Positions 1-10,400 of a stretch of 50,944 bases of DNA are shown here, in pieces. A model generated the notes under the pieces. It made no database searches. It saw only the letters and a list, made by a program, of their open reading frames with translations, and was not told the origin of the DNA. The first letter of the stretch is position 1; each line of letters begins with the position of its first letter. The position numbers were made by a program, and so were the translations under genes. The DNA lies in contig JARGSG010000140.1 of the NCBI GenBank assembly GCA_030374805.1, positions 1 through 50,944 on the forward strand. The letters run 5' to 3'. Source of the stretch: Gracilaria gracilis. Lineage: Eukaryota > Rhodophyta > Florideophyceae > Gracilariales > Gracilariaceae.

Positions 1-1458
1 ACAATTACATTCAGCTTCAACAACGGTGAGATAAACGTCACGAAGAAAACGATCCTGATCTTGATGAGACCATATGACACATGTTGGAATCGATGGGCGT
101 CCCTTCACTTCGCGCGTAAAGGAATCTGCTATTTTGTATACCACAGCAGCTGAGACTAACGACACGGTTCGGTTCTCGATTACGTTCCAATCTTTCTTGC
201 TCAATATGAAAATATTGCTTACTTCATAAAGAACACTGCCCAAGCGTAGCTCACTGCATGCTGATGAATCAAAGTCACTGCATATATATATGACAGTACT
301 GAACTGCGTACCGTCTTTTGCACACTCTTGTAAAGCAAGCTTGGAACTCCGTCCGTCTTCCCAAAAGTCTCCAAAGTCCACGAAGGCAACCCCTGGAAGA
401 TTGCTCTTCTCAGGACTTGAAAAGAGAACGCGATCATCCCGTCCAATATGGACACCTAGAACTTTAAACCATTCAGTCAATTGCATGGCATGAGTCCAGC
501 AGCTCTCCAGACATCGCAACTTCCCTTGTTTCCCTTTCGTTTCCTTCTCACAGTTCTTCTTTATCCTATCTTCATCATTAAGAATGGCGCCCAAGTCAAT
601 TCATGGCCGTCCAGTCTGTACTTCTTCGAAACCTTACCACTTCCTGCTTTCGAACGCTTTCGTTTTTTCCTTCGTGCCGGCTGTCCTTTCTTCATTGACG
701 TCCGATGTATTCCTAGATTGGAGAGCGGTCTAGCCTCAGTTTCGATCTCAATGACATCATCGGTATCCTCTTCCACATAAAGGTTCTGGCCACCTTCTTC
801 AATGATCCCCTGTCCTTTATTGGAGTGCTCAGGAGATTTCTCATCTTCAAGACCAATACTCTGCAACATGTTTTGAAGATCAGAGGTCTTAGAAAGTATC
901 TCGCATGTTTCCTCTTCCGGAGAAGGGCGTCCCTTTAACTGAACTTCTTCAGGTTTTTGCTTCGGCCTCTCCGAAACATCTTCATTGGCTCCGTTTCCAG
1001 AAATTGTCGCATCCTTTTCTCCCGCGCTTGCAGCGATGCAACCTATCTTTTGTGCTGCTAGAAGTTCAGATTTAGTTCCAGAAGCTCCAATCTCGTCTGG
1101 CTTAGAATCTGGGGATATAACTGTACCATGTTCAAAATCTCGAACAAATGTATCTGAAGGCTCTGCAGCATGTGAAGGAGCAGCATCATCAGAGTCGGAA
1201 CAGAGAGCATCCGTTGCTAAATCTCCTTGAGATTTCTTCTCACTCAGAATTGGACGTTCGACATCCAGTTCGCCCGCATTGCCAACAGCAGCATGCTTTG
1301 GTTCATTTTCACGTTCATTCTCCCCTTCCACGTCAGCACGTTGCTTCGCAAATGGAACATCATCGTTTACCTTGCTGCTCGACTCTTTTAACCCCCGCAT
1401 GCAAAGAAAGGTTTGCGTTTGCTTCTTCAACATTTCGTTCAATCTCTTCGGATGGCAT
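1..1458 (-). CDS. Edge-cut gene: acidic/basic linker plus possible BAH-like domain (3 exons proposed)
   Basis: The product is not firmly recognised. A minus-strand frame is open from about 569 to the left edge of the window and reads as good protein, including VLGVHIGRDDRVLFSS and GSVLYEVSNIFILSKKDW; this order loosely recalls a BAH (chromatin reader) domain. Upstream, 1324..638 encodes an acidic, Ser/Glu-rich, probably disordered stretch ending in a basic cluster (RRKKRKRSK) that looks like a nuclear localisation signal. The start is proposed at ATG 1458 (MPSEEIERN). Introns at 1370..1325 (46 nt, GTAAAC...GAAG, with a CTGAC branch-like motif) and 637..570 (68 nt, GTAAGG...GAAG) keep all three exons in phase. 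An alternative ATG at 1478 would use the second frame without the first intron. Only 59 nt separate it from the stop of the ParB gene upstream, so the two could be one gene. The BAH call is inference; the coding frame is more certain. Confidence 0.5.
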
Positions 1459-1517
1459 ATCGTTTTCCTTTTTCGCATTTTGCCAATTATGCAGCACGGA
1501 ATTGTGCTGACCTCCCC

Positions 1518-2846
1518 TCACCTTAGCCTAGTAGCATTTGAACTCTTATCGGCAGTCTCCATTTCTAAAGCATTCGAAACATTTGTAAATTGTACGAAGT
1601 CAGCACTGTTAATTTCTGACTCACGAAGGTCCCACATGGTGAAGAGTGTTGAATTTGGCAGTGCTTCCTTCAAAACTGAACGAAAATTACGAAAGAAGTC
1701 ACTTTCTCCACTAGAGCTGCTTTTCTTGACCAGCTTTCCTTCGCCAACTTTTAAAAGCGTTTTCCATACTACTTTCTCTTCAGCATTTTCATCAAGAGCT
1801 TCAAAACGAAATGTCTTTCGGAATCAGATCAATGAAATAGGATGCTACTCTCTATTCAATATGGTCTCCGACTTCCAAGGCATTTGCATTTTCCATGCGA
1901 CTATGGCTGTCACTACGACACCTAGTTGTAGTCCTCTCCTTTAAAAGCAGAGAACAACCACGAAATAAACGTTGCCCTTCTGACTCTTTCGCAGGAATAA
2001 AGTTTGAAATGTTCTAGTCCGAGAAGAAACGAAGAGAACCCTTTTCGGCCTCGCAAAACTGCTTTCGGGACAAAGAGTCCTGTACTTCTGTGTTTCTCCA
2101 TGACATGCTTCACTGAAGGAAATAATGCAAAGGAGATGGCCAAGATCTTCTTCACAGAGTCAGTACCAGGCAGCAACAACTTGCTGCTGAGTTCTTTGTC
2201 TTTTTAAGAGTTCTTTCAACCCTGAAAACTGTGTTCCAGGTTCTGGCAAACAGTTCATGATGTCTGTTACGCACGGGACATTGGCAAGAACCGATCTCGA
2301 GTTTTGTAAGGAGAGGAAGCGGGACGCGCTCGGGGAGAAGTCCAAAACTATTTTGACCAGAAATTTTGACGTGGCGAACAGCTCTGAGTTGCTTTTCTCA
2401 CCAGTTTTGACATATCTCCGGATCGATTCGATCCGATGTCTTCCATCGACAAAGTTCATGGTGCCGATAACCCCAGCAGTCTTGAGGTGCAGAAGAGGAA
2501 GTGACTGGAACCTCTGGAGCGTTTCTCCATGTACATTCCATACATTCAATCCACGTAGATCTGATTGGGAAACATTCACGATAGAAAATAGTTCCATATC
2601 TCTTTTGCTAAGGGAAACGATCGGCATTCCCAGACGAGTTTTGTCCACTCCATATACTTGGAATTCTTGTATTAAATTATTGATGAGTTCTTCATCTCTG
2701 TTTCGCAAAGAGATGTTCCTAGTCTGCCTTTCAATCTCATTGAGGTCGTTGGCAGTGATCAGCACTATTCGCGGAAGTTGTGGGCCGTCTTCCATCGATA
2801 CTTTCGCTCGATGGAGGCTTCTAAGATAACCAGACAGTTTTGGAGC
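1518..2846 (-). CDS. ParB/sulfiredoxin-fold protein, phase-shifted (intron-containing or decaying)
   Basis: Residues after ATG 2795 contain NFVDGRHRIESIRRYV (Asp117), the DGxHR signature of the ParB/Srx fold, which in bacteria binds CTP and DNA. The surrounding region aligns by eye with the N-terminal third of the gene at 3241-6747, so the two are tandem paralogues. A strong 3' splice site (CTTTTGCTTTTCCTCACAG, ending at 2847) implies an upstream exon or 5'-UTR intron; coding may start before 2795. The frame closes at 2160, but homology to the paralogue continues in another frame (about 2150-1922, ILAISFALFPSVKHVME), and further coding (1814..1518, ending in TGA) lies in a third step. A 31-nt GT-AG segment (2180..2150, containing TACTGAC) restores phase at the first break; the second junction, 1930-1815, is unresolved. 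Either several tiny introns or real frameshifts explain this. No catalytic domain is seen after the ParB region. Confidence 0.55.
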
Positions 2847-3240
2847 CTGTGAGGAAAAGCAAAAGCCTACGGCCAAGCCTGAATGAGATAATGAGCCGCA
2901 AACCAAGAACAAACTGTTATTGTTGGCTACCTACAGTGGCCTGCTCTGCAATTGCAGGGTGTGTGGAACTATCTAACTTGAACGTATGTAGCTGCAAGTC
3001 CTGCTCATCTTGGAAGTCAGAGCTCCAAAATTCAATACCTGTACAACGTGTAGATCGCAAAAGTGCATTCTACACGTGTATGATTGGTTGCCAGGCAGCT
3101 GCAGAGGTACAGTACCTCTGTATTGAAAATTGGAGCGTTCTATATAGACTGCATGTAACTATACCATTGTATTGTGGAAACCGAAGCGGTATGTCTTGTG
3201 TCTATTGATCCTTATAACAATACCATAGCATAATCATTCA
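2847..3240. other. Intergenic region with probable 5' intron of the ParB gene
   Basis: The gap between two minus-strand genes. It contains the pyrimidine-rich acceptor at 2847, a possible donor GTAGGT near 2934 and, farther upstream, the hairpin at 3046-3077 and a CCAAT-type motif (minus strand, about 3085). No further gene is seen. Confidence 0.4.
3046..3077. promoter_or_regulatory. Hairpin element, copy 1 (upstream of ParB gene)
   Basis: Near-perfect inverted repeat: 14-nt arms (ACGTGTAGATCGCA and TGCATTCTACACGT, two mismatches) around an AAAG loop. The preceding CCTGTACA and the following GATTG are also shared with the copy at 11588-11619. It sits about 200 bp upstream of the ParB gene's coding start. 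A regulatory role is inferred from position only. Confidence 0.4.
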
Positions 3241-6200
3241 TCATCCAACCGCGCCTTTGTTATTTTCATCACTCTTCCCTCCGTATGAACCCCCTTCGTG
3301 ACTATTACCACCCCCGTCTCCCAGTTCCGATCCAAATTCCGCATGCGGGTCATGGTCTTCCTCTTCTGTCTCATTGTTCAGGTCTTTCTTGTACTGACTT
3401 GGTCTGAACTGAGCGTTCAAGTGGACACCATCTGGTAAATTGTAACCTTCTGGAACGAAGTACATATGGTATCGCAAACTTCCATTTTGTGAAATAAAAT
3501 CGGTGTGGGACGCTCCTGCATGAAAACAATCACCCCGCCCTACCAAGACAGACTTCGGGGGAATGTGGACGAGGCCAACTTTGCTCACACGAGACAGTGC
3601 TCTTACTTTCTCTCCTGCAAGCGCAATGGACTTGTGTGCCCCCTCACAGACCCAAATTGCCGCTCCACCGCTACTTGTGCAGATAACAAAGTAGCCAGGA
3701 TTCCCCTGGCCGCTCAAAGTATCCTCACGGTTCAACCCAGGAAAGTCCGAGTGCAGCATTTGTCGCCCGCAGTTCACCGAAGTGTATAGCCAACGCCCTC
3801 CAGTCCTTGGCATGAACATTTTCTTAGAACCCTCTCCGGTTCCTTTTATTGTACAAGAAAATTGTCTCTGAAGTCCTGCTTTTCGGTTGTTTGCCACCCG
3901 AAGCAATGCCATGATCTGACCCAGACGGCAATCAACGAGCGCACGAGCTCGTACAGCCCAGACCCGGTTTGGATTCTGTTCAATCGATTCCGTTATTCCC
4001 GTCCACGTGCTTATATAACGTCCGCAACCCTCTTTAGACATCATATGATCCTTCTCCAATCCTTCATTCAGGATCGTGTTCCACTCCTTCCGATTATTCA
4101 GTTCTTTAAGTTCATGTTCTCCAGGAAAATTCGTAACCATTTCTTGTACTAAGGATGAAAAGAATCCAGTTGAGTCTCGCAATTTACATAACGCCTCGCC
4201 CCGGACAGAATTTGGAATCTGTTCGTCATTCAAAAACCCTTCCAGAATGCAATATCCTTTCTCGAACAACTGGGCTTGCCGTTGCGCAAAGTAAGCAATC
4301 GCTACATCATCCTCAACTACAGCAGCAGTCCACAGTTGCTGGTCAACAGTCTTTCCTGCCACTTCTTCCTCCTTTAACAATACGTCTTCTAAACCATTTG
4401 CGCGGTAGTACTCATACGCTGCATGCCAGTGCACTATATGATGCGTGTCGCGTAAATCTGCCAACGTAATTATGCGCAAGCATTCTGCCCTGTGTCCTTG
4501 CGGCACAAATATACTCCGCAACCAAGGCCCCTTCGCCTCAATTGGATTCCTGAATTCTCTTCTTTCCAAGAGGCCGTGCCTAAGCTCTTTCCCGTCTACT
4601 TCCTCATCCTCATCTGTCCTTTCTATTATCTGCCGCCATCCTGAAGAGCTTGGGATCTTGGTAACTAGTCTTGTCCATGGTGGGAAAGCAAGTCCTTCGA
4701 ACGGAGCATCTACACCAGTTATTCCTATTGGTAGCTTATCTGGGACATCATCCTCGAATTTGCGTCGTCTGGGACCCACAAATTCAAGTGCCTGAACTTT
4801 TTTGGGTTCCGTGTTCCTCATTATTGCCTTTCTTTGTCCCACGTTGCGAATCATTTGTTCAGATTCTCGCGTCTTATCAACATCAGTGTCACAATCTTTA
4901 TTTGCTCCGTACAGCACAGAGAACTGCACCATTTCCAAGTGCTCGATGATTTCCTCCATCTTGCGCTGGTCCAGTTTTCGGAACTTTTTCACGATGTCGT
5001 CCACATTCAGAACTCCCGGGGCAAACAAAGCGTCTTCGGCATCGGTAGAGTCCACAATCTTCCTACGCTTCCTTTTTCCCTGCTTTCGTCTTCCAGTGTT
5101 TGGTCGAGAACCTCCCTTGGATTTCTTGGAAGTACTTCCCGTTGTTTCTCTTGGATTTTTGGTTGCTCTTGTTTCTGATTCTCCACAAGATGGAGGTTCC
5201 GTGATTTGGGGTTTTTCTCTCGATGCGGACGGTGTAACAAAATCTTTTGATCTTGTAAATGCACCTACGCCTTCTTCTGAAATACTTTCTCTTCTAGTCT
5301 TCTGCTGTAAAGCAAACCGTTCAGCAGTGTTCGAATCTCCCGGACGACACTGTTGCGGCAACTCCGATATACATGCGTCGTTCAGGTTAGTGGCATTCTC
5401 CCTCACAACGTCTCCCAGATCTTTCCCAACAATGCTCACCAGAAATTTTCGAACTTGTCTTAAACGAAGCCTTCTTTCTCGATCTCGTCTGGTTTTAGAC
5501 TTAAACTGCCGGAATCCCACCATGTTATGCACAATAGCCACATTCAGTTGCACAGTTTCACTATTTGTCGCTTTCACCCCATCCTGTAATAGTTCTCCCA
5601 CACTTCTATTGTGGTAATTTGCCGTGCGCTCCACTTGGTTATACAGAATCTTGACGTTGGCATAAAACGAGGACATCACGGTGTAAAAAGCACCCGCCCC
5701 ACGGCCGCTTTCGATTCTTCCAATCGCACATGCCAAACAAAGTTTAAACCCATCCAAAGGCATTCCCCACAGAATCGAGTTTGACAAATGAACTAGGCCA
5801 AGTGAAGGGCATTTCGTAAAGGCGGCCTCCAAAATCTTGAATACTTCATCGTCTTTGGCCATCCTGTATGCAATGTTCGCATAACGTAGAATTTGCCTGA
5901 CCTGAAGATCGCCTAAAGCACCAGTGCTCTTCACCATCGCTGCCACGTCTACCACCCGTAGTTGCGACATTGTGACTGTTCTTCTCTCAATGGCTGCTTT
6001 CACATGCGAAACGCAGGCGTGCAAATTGTCCATGACGTTCATCGGCAACACTTGCTGCGAGTTCTGATTCAAAACCGCACCAAGGCCAAGCACTTCAAAC
6101 ATTGAAAGCAGTGTGCCATCCGCCTTCGAAAACAAGGTGGCTTCATAATTTTCCAACAGGTTCCTGAAATAGTTTGCGATGTCAGGGTTCTGGCTCTCGG

Positions 6201-6747
6201 CTAACCGCCTGAATGCTTTTAGCCTATGGCGCCCGTCCACAATCCAGCATTCCTTGACGACACGCTCGTACCGGTCCTCACCCATCACGAAATACGCACC
6301 TGGTACATCTTCTTTCGCTCTACTTTGGAGAGCAACAGAAATGCGTCCCAGTTCTGGAAGATTCAAAGCCTTGCTGAACTTTTGCTCGAGGATTTCAATA
6401 TGCCCATTCCTTATGGCACGCAAGGGATCTGAAGGTTCAACGGCCAGCGTTAATAGATTGATACGAACAACTCTTCGTTCAAATTTGTCAAAGTCGATCT
6501 CTGGAATGGCTAGCCTCTTCGTTGCTTCTTCAATGGCCTTCTCGGTACTGGTACCCCCAAATTCATCTACATGTACTACTTCGTCATCATCGACTGCCAC
6601 AACATCGTCTCTATCATCATATTGCGCATCGTGTTGACGCTGTTGTGGTGGCTGCGGTTCTGGGCCAGGTAGAATGTCATCTTCATACTCCACAGGGTTG
6701 CATGGCCGTTGATTCGACTCGTTCACTCTTTCGGTCGATGGAACCAT
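3241..6747 (-). CDS. ParB-domain / 2-oxoglutarate-Fe(II) dioxygenase-like fusion protein
   Basis: Single open frame of 1168 codons from ATG 6747; it stays open a little farther upstream to a GTG. Residues about 60-260 form a ParB/Srx-like domain with WIVDGRHRLKAFRRL (Asp171-Arg175). The middle (about 390-620) is charged and low-complexity with basic clusters (RRKQGKRKRRK), typical of a nuclear linker. The C-terminal part (about 760-1120) has the double-stranded beta-helix dioxygenase pattern: HSD (His999, Asp1001), a strand ending GDCFHAG (His1076), and Arg1092 in LRYHMYF, i.e. HxD...H...R for iron and 2-oxoglutarate. Members of that superfamily oxidise DNA bases, histones, small molecules or proteins; the substrate here is unknown. 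The tail is Gly/Asp/Glu-rich. It is transcribed divergently from the methyltransferase-SET gene, which fits co-regulation. The ParB domain may direct the oxygenase to DNA (inference). Known TET/JBP enzymes also use HxD...H...R, but no specific TET/JBP signature was recognised. Confidence 0.8.
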   Translation of the reverse strand: MVPSTERVNESNQRPCNPVEYEDDILPGPEPQPPQQRQHDAQYDDRDDVVAVDDDEVVHVDEFGGTSTEKAIEEATKRLAIPEIDFDKFERRVVRINLLTLAVEPSDPLRAIRNGHIEILEQKFSKALNLPELGRISVALQSRAKEDVPGAYFVMGEDRYERVVKECWIVDGRHRLKAFRRLAESQNPDIANYFRNLLENYEATLFSKADGTLLSMFEVLGLGAVLNQNSQQVLPMNVMDNLHACVSHVKAAIERRTVTMSQLRVVDVAAMVKSTGALGDLQVRQILRYANIAYRMAKDDEVFKILEAAFTKCPSLGLVHLSNSILWGMPLDGFKLCLACAIGRIESGRGAGAFYTVMSSFYANVKILYNQVERTANYHNRSVGELLQDGVKATNSETVQLNVAIVHNMVGFRQFKSKTRRDRERRLRLRQVRKFLVSIVGKDLGDVVRENATNLNDACISELPQQCRPGDSNTAERFALQQKTRRESISEEGVGAFTRSKDFVTPSASREKPQITEPPSCGESETRATKNPRETTGSTSKKSKGGSRPNTGRRKQGKRKRRKIVDSTDAEDALFAPGVLNVDDIVKKFRKLDQRKMEEIIEHLEMVQFSVLYGANKDCDTDVDKTRESEQMIRNVGQRKAIMRNTEPKKVQALEFVGPRRRKFEDDVPDKLPIGITGVDAPFEGLAFPPWTRLVTKIPSSSGWRQIIERTDEDEEVDGKELRHGLLERREFRNPIEAKGPWLRSIFVPQGHRAECLRIITLADLRDTHHIVHWHAAYEYYRANGLEDVLLKEEEVAGKTVDQQLWTAAVVEDDVAIAYFAQRQAQLFEKGYCILEGFLNDEQIPNSVRGEALCKLRDSTGFFSSLVQEMVTNFPGEHELKELNNRKEWNTILNEGLEKDHMMSKEGCGRYISTWTGITESIEQNPNRVWAVRARALVDCRLGQIMALLRVANNRKAGLQRQFSCTIKGTGEGSKKMFMPRTGGRWLYTSVNCGRQMLHSDFPGLNREDTLSGQGNPGYFVICTSSGGAAIWVCEGAHKSIALAGEKVRALSRVSKVGLVHIPPKSVLVGRGDCFHAGASHTDFISQNGSLRYHMYFVPEGYNLPDGVHLNAQFRPSQYKKDLNNETEEEDHDPHAEFGSELGDGGGNSHEGGSYGGKSDENNKGAVG

Positions 6748-7412
6748 TACTTCGCGCTTCTTGGCTCTGCTTCCTTGGTGCACAGAAAAGGTAGTACTTC
6801 TCGGTGAAATTCCCAGTCACCACGAGGCGAACACGAAAAAGCGACACAGGGTAAACTGTTCTTCTTGTAATGTACCAAAGCTAAGACTCAACACATTGCT
6901 CCGCGTCCGCATTCGTCCATGGTGTATGACCAGGGGCTCTTGTCCCAAAATATAACTTGAATGCTTCATGTCCTAGGACACCATGAAAAAGTGGTTCATG
7001 TTCTTGCATCACGGAATTTTCAAAAAAAGTTTTTGTAAATAAATACCAATTTTTTGGAAACACCCCGCGCGCTTTGCACGAACATGAACCAAGTTTTCGC
7101 CATGTCCTAGGACATGGCCCCCCGGCAATATTGCTTTCTTTTTCAAGGATTCGGTCGCATTCCCAGAGCGCTCGCTGTTCATCAACGAGCTTCTTTCCGG
7201 ATCATTTTCATCGCGCATCCGCAAACACTACCATACTGCGCCACCTTCAAAACGTAAACAAGTTCATTGCAGGCATTACGAACGAGCTTTAATCCCTCCA
7301 ACACTGTTGAGGCCATACTTGAAACTCTCTTTTCTTCAAGACGCAGGATTATTTTGTCGAAGCGCCTCTGCTCTATTTGGCCATCCGCCTTTCCTAGCAC
7401 CAGAGTCGCAAC
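6748..7412. promoter_or_regulatory. Shared divergent promoter gap carrying a repeat unit
   Basis: About 660 bp between the start codons of the ParB-dioxygenase gene (minus) and the methyltransferase-SET gene (plus). It must hold both promoters. Roughly a third of it (6889-7116) is a dispersed copy of the repeat unit that is arrayed at 17.4-20.7 kb. No other gene is evident. Confidence 0.5.
6967..7116. mobile_element. MITE-like inverted-repeat element, single dispersed copy
   Basis: A 150-bp element bounded by the palindrome-type ends CATGTCCTAGGACA and CATGTCCTAGGACATG. Its first and last ~37 bases are imperfect inverted repeats: both read inward through TGGTTCATGTTC. The AT-rich centre includes GTAAATAAATACC. 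It has no coding capacity of its own. Preceded by the 85-bp companion sequence (from about 6889) that accompanies it in the 17.4-20.7 kb array. No clear target-site duplication was identified. MITE status is inferred from size, inverted ends and multiple copies. Confidence 0.55.
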
Positions 7413-10400
7413 ATGACGACAAAGGCCATTCGTACCATTACTTGCTTTTTAGCCTGCCGCGAAGTATGGCTCGAGCAATGCCCGGAAGTAGTAACGCAAG
7501 CTCAGAATTACGCATCATTCGCGAAATGGATAAGGCAGTTGGAGGAGGCTAAAAGGTCTGCAGGTGAGCCTTCACCACATCCTCCCGCTGTGGCCAACCT
7601 TCTTCACGTGCTTCTAGACGGAAGGGACATCAGAAATTACGAAACCGCAAGCTTGGCTGTGGGGGGGTTGTTTAATCAACACCTTCACAATTACTACCGC
7701 ATCGCTTTTGCTACCGATATGCACCCTGGAGAGTCAGACCGCCGAGTACGGCAGTTTGTTTTGCATTTATGCAACTGTAGACTCCGCTGGTATCCTTACA
7801 CCTCTTTACTGGTTCCATTCTTTACTTGTTCTGTTTTTCGCCCAGCTCGAACAACGGCGAAACAAAAGGACAGTATTTTCCTCACGGAACCATCAACAAG
7901 GTGGGAACAACTTTTGTTCTTATCCGCCCTGGTGCATATATCAAAGTTTCGGAAGGACAAAGGCTCTCACATCCCATCCCTGAAGAGATTAGGTCGAAAG
8001 GGAGCCCAACGTATTGGGAAATCCATACAGCTGCTTGTACGCGCTTGGGACCGATTTTCTTTTTATCTGGGTTTCCAGAGCGTGGAGCAACTATGCACTC
8101 CTTACGTTTTTCTCGATAACAACCTGGTATACAAAGTGGTCGATTCCCGATCGGATGGCTATGTTTCAAGGCGTTCTGCGAAAGAATTTCATATATCCCC
8201 GAGTCTAACACATGATCCGACGCAAGTTTCCCAGTTCGCCTTATCTATCACAGACACAATTGACAACAGCTTGCGTGAAATTGTATCCGATTTCCTTTCT
8301 GATATATATGCAGTAACGGAATACGACGAATTATACTCGTGCCAAGACCAAGGTCCCTTCCGTTTTTATGAATCATTGAAGGTGCCGACCTCCTGTAGTA
8401 CCCCCTCTGCTTCTCAACACACACATATGGACACTGATCTTCTCCCCAACCATTTTCTTCGGTATCCCTACGCTTTGACTGCCAATATTCGCAGTTCGGT
8501 GGAGATGTACAAATCACCAAAAACGGTGCCCCACCGGGTCCTTTTGAGGATCCGATGTCGACCACCTTCTGATACGCCGCTTTCAAAGCAACCACCCCGC
8601 AAGAGAAGAAAAAGTGATGCACCAAAAACTGCCTCTGGTTCTACCGTATACAACGTCCCGAAACCGCTGCACCGCCGAACTCTCAACGATTTGTTGCGCA
8701 CCCCCACCACTCAATGCGGGAAAAGGTGCGTCAAGTGAAGAAGATGCAAATCCGGGAGCTTCCGTCCCAGAACTGGCGGCGATTAAACAGCGTGACTTGC
8801 ATTCGGCAATCAGCAATCTTTACAACATCGTTGGGGACAAGTTTGCTCTCCTGGATACTGGGTTCGAGAACTTCGCAAATGCTTTGAGGCTGAAGTACGG
8901 ACATTTGAACATCATTGGTAAAACGCAACTTGTTCTAATTGATCCTCCTCGTAATATTCGCGACTACTCGTACGATACCCTCAATCACGACCAAATAATA
9001 ATGACGGTACGTCTGATTGGGAAACTCCTTCGCCCTGGAGGTCATGCACTCATTTTGTCGTCATTTCAGATGGCGCAAACCTGGATAGAGCTGTTTACAA
9101 AGGCCCCGAATCTCCCGGCAACGAAACTTCGTTGTGAAGATTTCGAAGCAGATATGGAAGACACTGACGATGATAGTAGCAGTGATGAAAGTGAAGAGGG
9201 CGAAAGTACTGGACGTACACCAACAACACCTCCCCACCGTAAGAGCAGCTTAACTAAATCAACATTCACTGTCGATCAAGTTCCAATCGTGTTCTCATGG
9301 CATCCTTCTCAAAACAAGGGCAGCAGTTCGAAAAGAAAGAATTCCATTCTCGTAAACATGAATGAGTACGCGATACACGTGAAGAGAAATGGTCTCACTT
9401 CCGCAAACGAATTCGAAATGGAAAACACGGACAGAAATTTCAACTTCGTCGGGTGTTCTTACCCACCTTGGAAAAACACAATAAACAATATCAAAGATCT
9501 CCCACCACACGAGCAGGTTCGGGTAACTTTTAACCCAAGTGCCCCAGATGGTACCGATTCCAGAAACTCAACGGATACAATTGGTTCTCGTGTCAAGACT
9601 TACGCTCTACGAAGTGATCAAAAACCGATCGCACTGATCCAAGAACTTATTGCTCGCTACTCCAGGCCTGGCGACATTGTGATCGACTTTTTTGCTGGAA
9701 CGTTCTCAACAGCGATAGCCGCAATGTCACTGCCAGGACACCGCCGTTTCTTTGGTTGTGAAATAGACGTACGGTGTCATGCAGCTGCAAAGCTGAACTT
9801 TCTTATTGCTCTCTCGAAGACGATATACTACAGGGCAAACGATATCTTGTTTGATATGGGCCTGTATAAAAAAGCTATGTGCCTTATAACTACTGTGGTT
9901 CGGCTTCTCACATGCGGAAGTGTGGAGAATGCCGTGTTTCCAGGGAACCTGTACTTGAAACGTGTTGATCCACTTACCGTTCTCGCTGGTGACAAGCGCT
10001 GGAGAGCTCCCGCTCCATATCCGCATTACCAAAGGTTTTCTAGTGCCATACTTGCAGCACTGAGCTCAATGTGGAACGATCATGCTTTTGTCCGAATGGC
10101 AAACAGTACACCATTCCAAAAATGGACGGAACGTTACCAAGGGCTTCTGCAACAGGTGAGCATGGAAGATCTGTTACTGGTGGAAAGTTCTGCGAACAAC
10201 CTCATTATTGCAAAGAGTACCATACAGCACCCACTCGCCGGTAAAGGTGCATTTGCGGCCCAAACGTTTCGAAAAGACCAGGTCATCTGCCAGTATTACG
10301 GCACTTTAGTCTACCACGACCTTACCAAGAGGCACCAGGAGGTGAAAAGTGCCTATTCGTGTTCTCATAATTACGGACATGGTGTTCTGGCAGTGGACTG

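Noticed and set aside
1279..1944. 221-codon plus-strand ORF
   Set aside because: The minus strand here reads as hydrophilic protein continuous with its neighbours; the plus frame is Phe/Ser-rich as expected for an antisense shadow.
4802..5617. 271-codon plus-strand ORF inside the ParB-dioxygenase gene
   Set aside because: It lies opposite the low-complexity linker of a longer frame with clear motifs; it is a shadow frame.
3241..6747. Direct assignment as a TET/JBP DNA dioxygenase
   Set aside because: Only the general HxD...H...R pattern of the whole 2OG superfamily is visible; nothing specific to TET/JBP was recognised.
8011..8080. Alternative 70-nt intron (GTATTG...CCAGAG) in the methyltransferase-SET gene
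   Set aside because: It restores phase but skips the stronger acceptor AG at 8078 for the next AG; it is left unresolved rather than called.
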